A stretch of 5,161 nucleotides of DNA. It comes from Bacillota bacterium. Its GTDB lineage: Bacteria > Bacillota > Limnochordia > Darwinibacteriales > Darwinibacteriaceae. The stretch covers positions 1 through 5,161 of the forward strand of contig JAAZLB010000323.1 in the NCBI GenBank assembly GCA_012799535.1, given 5' to 3'. Below, piece by piece: positions 1 to 5,161 of the stretch (position 1 is the stretch's first letter; every line of letters begins with the position of its first letter). The notes beneath the pieces were generated by a model. It ran no database searches. It had not been told where the DNA came from and saw only the letters and a program-made list of their open reading frames with translations. Made by a program: the position numbers and the translations under genes.

Positions 1-38
1 ATTGTCATCTCTAGGGGGGCCAATATGGTCCACGATTT

Positions 39-55
39 GGCTAAAACGCTTAGCC
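39..55 (-). repeat. Small inverted repeat spanning the aspS stop codon
   Basis: On the minus strand GGCTAA and TTAGCC form a perfect 6-bp stem with a 5-nt loop (GCGTT). The aspS stop TAA is part of the 5' arm. No T tract follows (AAATCG), so it is not a convincing intrinsic terminator. It could be a weak 3'-end hairpin or chance. The remaining 38 nt to the left edge hold no supported gene. Confidence 0.4.
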
Positions 56-1819
56 TTTCAAGCTGATTTTTAATTCTTCCAATTGCTTAGGATTCACAGC
101 AGATGGTGCTTCAATCATTAGGTCAGAAGCACTTACAGTTTTCGGGAAGGCGATAACATCCCGAATGGATTGTCGACCTGCTAACAGCATGACAAAACGA
201 TCTAAACCAAAGGCAATGCCCCCATGGGGAGGTGCACCATATTCAAAGGCCTCCAAGAAGTACCCAAATTGGGCTTGTGCTTCTTCCATGGTAAAGCCGA
301 GGGCGGCAAACATGCGCTCTTGCAATTTTCGATTGGTAATCCGAATACTGCCACCACCTAGCTCTACTCCGTTAAGAACTAGGTCATAGGCCTTGGCCCT
401 TGCTTTACCTGGATCCTTTTCTAAAAGGTCGATATCCTCGTCTAAAGGAGCGGTAAAGGGATGGTGAGCCGCCACATAGCGTTGACTTTCCTCATCGTAA
501 ACTAAGAGGGGCCAATCTACTACCCAGAGCAGGTTATACAAATCAGGGTCAATTAGGCCCTGCTCCTTACCTAAAAGTAGCCGCAGACGTCCTAGAACTT
601 CGCTAACTACATCATAGGGGCCTGCAACAATAAGTAGTAAGTCGCCTGTCTCACCATCTAAAGCCTTGGTAATTTCAGCTAACTCTTCTGGACTTAAGAA
701 TTTAGCAATTGGTGAACGGACCTGATCTTCTTCAAGAGCAATCCAAATTAACCCTTTGGCACCCCAAGCTGCGGCCTTTTCTCCCAGATCATCTAGCTGC
801 CTACGGGTAAAGGTAGAAGCGCCTTTAACATTGATTCCCTTAATAACCCCTTGGGCTTGAATAGTGTCGGTGAAAACCCGAAACTCACTACTTCCCAAGA
901 AAGGGGTTAGGTCTGTAAGTTCCATACCAAAACGGGTGTCAGGCTTATCAGAGCCATAACGATCCATGGCTTCTTGATAGGACATGCGTGGTAAGGCGCC
1001 AGCAATTTCTACCCCCTTAACTTCCTTCAGCACATGCAAGATCATAGCTTCCATGGTGGACATTACGTCTTCCCGATCCACAAAGGACATTTCCACGTCA
1101 ATTTGGGTAAACTCTGGCTGGCGGTCTGCGCGTAAGTCCTCATCCCTAAAACAGCGAGCAATTTGATAATAACGCTCGAAACCACCAATCATCAATAGCT
1201 GTTTGAAAAGTTGAGGGGACTGGGGTAAGGCATAAAACTCCCCAGGATGCACCCGACTAGGGACAATATAGTCTCTGGCACCTTCTGGGGTGGATCTAAT
1301 CAAGAGGGGGGTCTCAATCTCTAGAAAACCCGCCTGATCCAAATAAGCACGAACCTCTGCCACTACTCGATGGCGTAAGGCGATGGTATCCTGAAGTTCT
1401 TTACTGCGCAAATGTAAGTATCGATATTTTAAGCGCAAGGACTCATCCACATCCTCCGCTTGATGAATGGGAAATGGAGGTGTTTTAGCCTCAGCTAAAA
1501 GCTCCAACTTGCTAACGTGAACTTCCACTTCCCCTGTAGGCATATTAAGATTAACCTGCCCCTCTGGACGGGCAATTACTTTTCCGGTCACCGAAACCAC
1601 AAATTCACTACGCAAATTTCCCGCTACCGCAAATTGATCTGATCCTAAAACCTCCGGATCCAAGACAATTTGGACAATGCCCGAGCGATCTCGGAGATCA
1701 ATAAAGATCACTTGACCTAGATCTCGGCGTCGATTAACCCAACCATTTAATACCACCGTTTCACCAAGAAATTCTCGACTCAGTTGCCCACAATGGTGAG
1801 TTCTTTTCCAGTCTGTCAT
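50..1819 (-). CDS. aspS: Aspartyl-tRNA synthetase, bacterial type
   Basis: Class IIb aminoacyl-tRNA synthetase of 589 residues, close to the ~590 of E. coli AspRS. It charges tRNA-Asp with aspartate using ATP in the cytosol. The N-terminal OB-fold anticodon-binding domain covers about residues 1-108 ([10 protein letters not shown] at 26-35). Motif 1 lies near 165-189 (TPEGARDY at 177-184), the QSPQLFKQ aspartate-site segment at 200-207, and motif 2 at about 214-246 with [16 protein letters not shown] and R225. A bacterial GAD insertion domain follows at about 290-420, then GGGSIRI and motif 3 (GLDR at 538-541, R541). The protein is complete and no key residue is missing. The ATG at 1819 is preceded by AGGAGA 9 nt upstream, and the [13 protein letters not shown] start matches the family. 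The gene lies 13 nt after hisS, so the two form an operon. Residue L34 (where non-discriminating enzymes usually have His) together with G87 gives mixed signals on whether it also charges tRNA-Asn. Confidence 0.98.
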   Translation of the reverse strand: MTDWKRTHHCGQLSREFLGETVVLNGWVNRRRDLGQVIFIDLRDRSGIVQIVLDPEVLGSDQFAVAGNLRSEFVVSVTGKVIARPEGQVNLNMPTGEVEVHVSKLELLAEAKTPPFPIHQAEDVDESLRLKYRYLHLRSKELQDTIALRHRVVAEVRAYLDQAGFLEIETPLLIRSTPEGARDYIVPSRVHPGEFYALPQSPQLFKQLLMIGGFERYYQIARCFRDEDLRADRQPEFTQIDVEMSFVDREDVMSTMEAMILHVLKEVKGVEIAGALPRMSYQEAMDRYGSDKPDTRFGMELTDLTPFLGSSEFRVFTDTIQAQGVIKGINVKGASTFTRRQLDDLGEKAAAWGAKGLIWIALEEDQVRSPIAKFLSPEELAEITKALDGETGDLLLIVAGPYDVVSEVLGRLRLLLGKEQGLIDPDLYNLLWVVDWPLLVYDEESQRYVAAHHPFTAPLDEDIDLLEKDPGKARAKAYDLVLNGVELGGGSIRITNRKLQERMFAALGFTMEEAQAQFGYFLEAFEYGAPPHGGIAFGLDRFVMLLAGRQSIRDVIAFPKTVSASDLMIEAPSAVNPKQLEELKISLKG

Positions 1820-1828
1820 CCTTTACAC

Positions 1829-1835
1829 TCTCCTA
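1829..1835 (-). promoter_or_regulatory. aspS ribosome-binding site overlapping the hisS stop codon
   Basis: TAGGAGA on the minus strand contains both the hisS stop TAG (1835-1833) and the AGGAGA Shine-Dalgarno of aspS, 9 nt before its ATG. The arrangement implies that ribosomes finishing hisS lie on the aspS initiation site, so the two genes are probably translationally coupled. Confidence 0.8.
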
Positions 1836-3101
1836 AGCTAAGATCTTAATTAACTCTTCTAGTTGATCTAGATTGTGCAACTGCTCTTGTCCATCTGCCA
1901 TGTTGCGAATCAAAACCTGATTATTAGCTAATTCCTCTTCTCCAAACACAAGAACATAGCTACTACTAAGGCGGTTGGCAGCCTTCATTTGGGCCCTGAC
2001 ACTTCTATCTAAATAGTCCAGCTCAATCCAGAGACCGTGACCCCTGAGAAAATAGGCAACCTGAGCAGCTTTGATTTTGCTTTCACCGCCAAAATGGACA
2101 AGGTAAGCATTAGGTCTAGCAGTGCTAGCCTCTAGTTTGTTTTGACTTTTAAGGGCTAATAACAGGCGCTCCACTCCCACTGCAAAACCTACAGCAGGTG
2201 TAGGATCTCCTCCAACCTCTTCAATGAGACCATCATAACGTCCCCCAGCCCCAATGGCATTTTGAGAACCCAATTCAGAGTAGGTGACCTCGAAAACAGT
2301 CCTAGTATAATAGTCAAAACCCCGCACTAAACGTGGGTTAATCTTATAGGCAATCTCCAAGGCGTCTAAGTAGGCGCACACCTGGGAGAAATGATCTTCA
2401 CAATCATCACACAGATAATTCGAGATATTGGGAGCACCATTTAAGATGGGCTGACAACCCTCATTTTTGCAGTCTAACAGGCGGAGTGGATTACGATGGA
2501 GACGGGATTGACAGTTCTTACAAAGCTTTTCCACCTGAGGTTCGAAATAGGCGATTAGCTCTTCGCGATAGGCTGGCCTACAATCTGAATTAGAGCATCC
2601 AATACTATTGATCTCCACTGTAAATCCTGTAAGACCACAAGCCTTATAAACTTCTAGGGGCAAGACAATAGTTTCCACATCCAAAAGTGGATCCCCGGAC
2701 CCTAAAACCTCCAAACCAAATTGAGTAAACTGGCGATAACGCCCAGACTGGGGCCGCTCATAGCGAAACATGGGTCCATAATAAAATACCTTCACTGGCA
2801 AAGCCCCGCTACCTAATTTATTCTCTAAGTAGGCTCGCACAACTGGAGCGGTCCCCTCAGGACGCAAGGTAATACTTCGTTCACCCCGATCCAAAAAGGT
2901 ATACATCTCCTTTTCCACAATATCGGTGGTATCCCCGATACCCCGTAGAAAAAGCTCCGTATGTTCAAACATGGGGGTGCGAATCTCTTGGTAGCCATAG
3001 GCATGGCAAACCTGTCTTATCTTTTCTTCTAATTCTAACCAAAGCTCAATTTCACCAGGTATAATATCATTGGTTCCCCGTGGTCTCATTGTTAAGGCCA
3101 T
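1833..3101 (-). CDS. hisS: Histidyl-tRNA synthetase
   Basis: Class IIa synthetase that attaches histidine to tRNA-His; 422 residues from the chosen start, matching the ~420-residue family norm. Visible landmarks are RPRGTND at 6-12, LRPEGT at 79-84, motif 2 at about 103-131 with R113, the HisA-1 histidine motif LVRGFDYYT at 258-266 (R260 is the catalytic-type arginine), AGGRYDGL at 285-292, motif 3 ending in GVER with R312, and an anticodon-binding domain from about 330 to the end. The insertion domain (about 165-240) carries four cysteine pairs: C169/C174, C194/C197, C211/C216 and C231/C234, a possible zinc-binding arrangement. The frame is open for 17 more codons upstream (to 3152), but the ATG at 3101 is preferred: it gives the family-typical N-terminus and has AGAGGTGG 6 nt upstream, while the extension would be encoded by a terminator hairpin. 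The gene ends in TAG, which overlaps the aspS Shine-Dalgarno. Confidence 0.97.
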   Translation of the reverse strand: MALTMRPRGTNDIIPGEIELWLELEEKIRQVCHAYGYQEIRTPMFEHTELFLRGIGDTTDIVEKEMYTFLDRGERSITLRPEGTAPVVRAYLENKLGSGALPVKVFYYGPMFRYERPQSGRYRQFTQFGLEVLGSGDPLLDVETIVLPLEVYKACGLTGFTVEINSIGCSNSDCRPAYREELIAYFEPQVEKLCKNCQSRLHRNPLRLLDCKNEGCQPILNGAPNISNYLCDDCEDHFSQVCAYLDALEIAYKINPRLVRGFDYYTRTVFEVTYSELGSQNAIGAGGRYDGLIEEVGGDPTPAVGFAVGVERLLLALKSQNKLEASTARPNAYLVHFGGESKIKAAQVAYFLRGHGLWIELDYLDRSVRAQMKAANRLSSSYVLVFGEEELANNQVLIRNMADGQEQLHNLDQLEELIKILA

Positions 3102-3107
3102 TTGGAT

Positions 3108-3115
3108 CCACCTCT
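3108..3115 (-). promoter_or_regulatory. Strong ribosome-binding site fixing the hisS start
   Basis: AGAGGTGG on the minus strand is an excellent match to the anti-Shine-Dalgarno and sits 6 nt before the ATG at 3101. It decides the start of hisS in favour of this ATG rather than the upstream in-frame start at 3152. Confidence 0.85.
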
Positions 3116-3125
3116 TTCTTTTTGC

Positions 3126-3158
3126 AAAAAGGCGAGTGATGATGGCCACCACTCGCCT
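3126..3158 (-). terminator. Intrinsic terminator or attenuator between the PpiC-TPR gene and hisS
   Basis: On the minus strand, 5 nt after the TAA stop of the PpiC-TPR gene, a 9-bp perfect stem AGGCGAGTG / CACTCGCCT (arms 3158-3150 and 3138-3130) encloses an 11-nt loop. It is followed at once by a run of five T residues (3130-3126, the first shared with the stem base). The GC-rich stem with a T tract fits a Rho-independent terminator. The T run is short, so partial read-through into hisS is plausible. The hisS Shine-Dalgarno begins 10 nt after the T run. Confidence 0.8.
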
Positions 3159-3163
3159 AAGTG

Positions 3164-4627
3164 TTAGTTTTCCGGGGCAGATTCTTCTACTTGTTCGTCT
3201 GCCGGTTCAGAAGCCTGCGTGGCAGCTTCTTGTGCTTTTAAGAGTTCATTTTGTAATTCTTGATAGGCCTCGATTCGTTCTTCAATAATCTTAGCCTCAT
3301 CATAACGTTCTAAGCGATTCACATAACTATACAAGCTTAGTTGGGCGAAAATATCGTTAGGGGCAAGTTCGGATGATTTCAAGTAAGCCTCCACAGCCTC
3401 ATCAATCTGATCAGCCTGTTCATATAGTTGCCCCAAAGCCATATAGAGGGAAAAATCAGTGCTGAACTTTTCAGTAGCCAACTTATACTGGGCAATGGCC
3501 TCATCGACCTGTCCTAGTTCCTCGTAGACGTCACCTAAGGAAGCATAGAGATAGCCATCATTCGGTTGGTCTTCAATGGCTAGCTTATAATAATGAACAG
3601 CATCTTCAAGATTACCTAAACGCACTTGATTAAAAGCGCTCATTTGATGATCCGTATAATGCACTTCCGCATTGGCCCGTAACAGTTCATACCACGCAAC
3701 TAAGTCTTCTTGACCCTTTTCTTCTCGGATCATATTTTCGATGAGGGAGCGAACTTTTTCGAATTCTTCCCCTTCTGCCTCCTGGCGATCGGTTACGGTA
3801 ATCAAGTGGTAACCATACATGGAACGAACCGGTTCACTAATTTCATCTACTGCCAAAGCGAAGACAGCTGCTTCAAATTCTGGGACAGTCCTACCTCGGT
3901 AGATATATCCTAGATCTCCACCCTGCTCTCCACTAGAGTCCTCAGAATGGAGTTTGGCCATTTCTGCAAAGTTATCCAAAGTAAGCTCAGCATGAATATC
4001 TTGAGCCTTCTGCTCAGCCTCAGCCCAACCTTCTTCAGTATCTGTTTCTGGGCTAATTAGGATATGACTAGCTCGGACCTGTTCGTAGGCTTCCCGAACT
4101 TCCTGATCACTAACGGGGATATCTCCAATAATCTCTTGTTTGAGTTTATCAAACTTGATTTCTTCCGCCAGTCTGGCTTTTAAAATATCCTCTGTTAAGC
4201 CAGCCCATTGCAGTTGCAATTTAAAATCATCTACACTTGGAAACTGATCCACGATGTTTTGATATTCCTGATCGATTTCAGCCTTAGAAGCAGTAAGTTT
4301 ACGATTATCAATTTCTTGGCTGATTAACACACTACCAATCAAGGATTCTAAAGCTTGAAAACGGACAGCTTCATAGGCTCTACCTGGAAGCAAGCCTTGT
4401 TCTTCCTCGATTTGCTGTAAACGATTAATAAAGGTCTGATATAAGTCATAATAAGAAATTGCTTGACCATTAACTACACACACGGCAGCAGCGGCCTGTG
4501 CTGGCTGAACATTGTTCTTTCCTCCAAATAAGGAGACTCCACCAGCCCAGAGTAAACCCCCAGCCATAGCCACCACAACGATGATAATGATTATTTTCAT
4601 TTGTTCCCGCATTTTGTGGAAAAACAT
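3164..4627 (-). CDS. Membrane-anchored PpiC/SurA-type peptidyl-prolyl isomerase with C-terminal TPR repeats
   Basis: 487-residue putative extracytoplasmic foldase related to PrsA/SurA. A basic start (HKMREQMK) leads into one hydrophobic segment at about 11-35, a signal anchor or signal peptide. A SurA-N-like helical domain follows at about 48-170, opening with VVNGQAISYYD. A parvulin (PpiC) domain spans about 184-282: ASHILI at 186-191, then a D-L-G-Y-I segment and YGYHLITV at 271-278. After a linker come three good TPR units at about 330-359, 360-393 and 394-427, a degenerate fourth to about 457, and an acidic Glu/Ala-rich tail. No Firmicute-style PrsA lipobox directly follows the hydrophobic stretch; C50 lies too far downstream. 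An AQA motif at 43-45 could be a signal peptidase I site, but the distance favours an uncleaved anchor. The start at 4627 is supported by a weak GGAAAGGG 10 nt upstream; ATGs at 4612 and 4600 are alternatives. It has its own promoter. The client is unknown, and TPRs suggest protein binding. Confidence 0.9.
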   Translation of the reverse strand: MFFHKMREQMKIIIIIVVVAMAGGLLWAGGVSLFGGKNNVQPAQAAAAVCVVNGQAISYYDLYQTFINRLQQIEEEQGLLPGRAYEAVRFQALESLIGSVLISQEIDNRKLTASKAEIDQEYQNIVDQFPSVDDFKLQLQWAGLTEDILKARLAEEIKFDKLKQEIIGDIPVSDQEVREAYEQVRASHILISPETDTEEGWAEAEQKAQDIHAELTLDNFAEMAKLHSEDSSGEQGGDLGYIYRGRTVPEFEAAVFALAVDEISEPVRSMYGYHLITVTDRQEAEGEEFEKVRSLIENMIREEKGQEDLVAWYELLRANAEVHYTDHQMSAFNQVRLGNLEDAVHYYKLAIEDQPNDGYLYASLGDVYEELGQVDEAIAQYKLATEKFSTDFSLYMALGQLYEQADQIDEAVEAYLKSSELAPNDIFAQLSLYSYVNRLERYDEAKIIEERIEAYQELQNELLKAQEAATQASEPADEQVEESAPEN

Positions 4628-4637
4628 CGTCTACCAA

Positions 4638-4645
4638 CCCTTTCC
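4638..4645 (-). promoter_or_regulatory. Weak ribosome-binding site of the PpiC-TPR gene
   Basis: GGAAAGGG lies 10 nt upstream of the ATG at 4627. It pairs only partly with the anti-Shine-Dalgarno, but it is better than what precedes the internal ATGs at 4612 (no purine-rich box) or 4600 (CGGGAACAA). It therefore favours the upstream start. Confidence 0.45.
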
Positions 4646-4668
4646 ATTATACGAAAGCCAACGTTATA

Positions 4669-4697
4669 ATTGTACTTGAAATACCCTTCTCTGTCAA
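4669..4697 (-). promoter_or_regulatory. Sigma-A promoter for the PpiC-TPR gene
   Basis: The minus strand carries TTGACA (4697-4692), exactly 17 nt, then TACAAT (4674-4669). This is a perfect -35 box and a one-mismatch -10 box at the optimal spacing. Transcription would start near 4662, giving a leader of about 35 nt before the ATG at 4627. The -35 overlaps the TGA stop of hemZ, so the promoter sits at the very end of that gene. No terminator is seen between hemZ and the promoter, so read-through from hemZ is also possible. Confidence 0.8.
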
Positions 4698-5161
4698 ACC
4701 AACAAGTGCTTCCGAATCTGGTCAATTTTAGCTTCTAGATCGCCAAAAATCTGCTGACTGTAAGTGGCAGGACATTTGGGATTGGCTAGTCTAACTAGGC
4801 TTAAATCGGGGGCTACTAACTTGGTGATGCCTCCGCCACCGAGGGCAATAATGGTTTGCCGTTCTTCCATCATCTGAATATTATACCTAGACTCCAAATT
4901 GGGCTTAGCATAACCAATATTTTCTAAATCACCTAAAATATAGCGTTGCCGATACAACTAATAAGGAGACATCCCCCAAGTAGAGGCAAACCTTTTAGCT
5001 AAATTTGCCATGGTCTCCCCTTCCTCTTGGGCAATTTGAACCTTTTTCGCCTCTTGCTTTAACCGAGATGCACGCTTGATGGCCAAACTATGAACTGTCA
5101 AGTTATCTGGTTGCAAAATCGCGATTTGCCTGAGGGTCTCCTCCACATGTTCCAATTTTTC
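4694..5161 (-). pseudogene. hemZ: HemZ, coproporphyrinogen III dehydrogenase/oxidase, C-terminal part, frame interrupted by an in-frame TAG
   Basis: C-terminal ~155 codons of the radical SAM enzyme that decarboxylates coproporphyrinogen III to protoporphyrinogen IX without oxygen in heme synthesis. The gene continues beyond the right edge, so the CxxxCxxC cluster motif is not visible. The first 67 visible codons include DNLTVHSLAIKRASRLK, a HemZ signature, and reach GMSPY. The next codon is TAG (4958-4960). The same frame then resumes with LYRQRYILGDLENIGYAKP and MMEERQTIIALGGGG, also typical HemZ, and ends at TGA (4694-4696). HemZ normally reads PYYLYRQ here, so TAG replaces a Tyr codon by a single base change. 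Without readthrough the protein would lose its last 87 residues plus this position. No frameshift is seen. It may be a true pseudogene, a sequencing error, or a gene using UAG as a sense codon. The family call is firm; functional status is open. Confidence 0.8.
4958..4960 (-). other. In-frame amber (TAG) codon inside hemZ
   Basis: On the minus strand the local codons read TAT TAG TTG TAT CGG, giving Y-stop-L-Y-R. Homologous HemZ proteins carry Tyr at the stop position (SPYYLYRQ pattern, from memory), so TAT or TAC to TAG is a one-base change. Frame and similarity are unbroken on both sides, which excludes an indel as the cause. Confidence 0.9.

Noticed and set aside
1..8. Possible start of a downstream minus-strand gene at the ATG 8-6
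   Set aside because: No Shine-Dalgarno precedes it and only two and two-thirds codons are visible, so nothing can be supported.
39..55. Intrinsic terminator for aspS
   Set aside because: The 6-bp stem is half A/T, overlaps the stop codon and lacks a following T run; it is listed only as an inverted repeat.
165..389. Plus-strand open frames antisense to aspS, hisS and the PpiC-TPR gene (165-389, 984-1166, 3070-3288, 3710-3913)
   Set aside because: They lie wholly or largely antisense to strongly conserved genes, show no recognisable protein family, and are explained as shadows.
3102..3152. 17-codon N-terminal extension of HisRS starting at 3152
   Set aside because: It would be encoded by the terminator hairpin and the Shine-Dalgarno itself, has no family counterpart, and the ATG at 3101 has an optimal ribosome-binding site.
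3101..3163. T-box riboswitch upstream of hisS
   Set aside because: Only 62 nt lie between the genes, too short for a T-box leader; only a simple hairpin and T run are present.
4476..4485. PrsA-type lipoprotein cysteine (C50) in the PpiC-TPR protein
   Set aside because: The residues before C50 (AAAV) lie about 15 residues beyond the hydrophobic segment and do not form a normal lipobox next to it.
4646..4651. Second -10-like TATAAT downstream of the main promoter
   Set aside because: The hexamer 17 nt upstream of it is TACAAT, a poor -35, and there is no extended -10 TG; the TTGACA-17-TACAAT pair explains the region better.
4694..4957. Separate small gene starting at the TTG right after the amber codon
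   Set aside because: Its sequence is plainly the HemZ C-terminus in frame with the upstream part, and no good Shine-Dalgarno precedes the TTG.

Overview
All genes in this window lie on the minus strand, so transcription runs from high to low coordinates. Read that way the order is: the 3' part of hemZ (radical SAM coproporphyrinogen III dehydrogenase/oxidase, entering at the right edge), a membrane-anchored PpiC/SurA-type peptidyl-prolyl isomerase with C-terminal TPR repeats, hisS (histidyl-tRNA synthetase) and aspS (aspartyl-tRNA synthetase). The moderate base composition, strong Shine-Dalgarno sites, HemZ rather than HemN, and the hemZ / foldase / hisS / aspS order suggest an anaerobic low-to-mid GC Firmicute of the Clostridia, perhaps a Peptococcaceae/Desulfitobacterium-like lineage. 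That assignment comes from remembered gene order and protein resemblance, not a search.

Region by region. 4694-5161 holds the last ~155 codons of hemZ, interrupted by one in-frame TAG at 4958-4960, with clear HemZ similarity on both sides in the same frame. 4669-4697 is a near-consensus sigma-A promoter (TTGACA, 17 nt, TACAAT) whose -35 box overlaps the hemZ stop codon; it would drive the isomerase gene. 3164-4627 is the PPIase-TPR gene. 3126-3158 is an intrinsic terminator-like hairpin with a short T run, placed between that gene's stop and the hisS ribosome-binding site. 1833-3101 is hisS, with its start corrected to the internal ATG that follows a very strong Shine-Dalgarno. 50-1819 is aspS, 13 nt after hisS and clearly co-translated with it, since the hisS stop overlaps the aspS Shine-Dalgarno. 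1-49 contains no supported gene, only a small hairpin around the aspS stop codon.

Functionally, hisS and aspS form a two-gene translation operon. The upstream foldase belongs to extracytoplasmic protein folding and hemZ to heme synthesis. No mobile element, CRISPR array, RNA gene or evident new multi-gene system is present. The points most worth a second look are the amber codon in hemZ (mutation, sequence error, or UAG decoded as an amino acid such as pyrrolysine), the terminator placed just ahead of hisS with no promoter or T-box of its own, the PpiC-TPR fusion, and the mixed tRNA-discrimination markers in AspRS.
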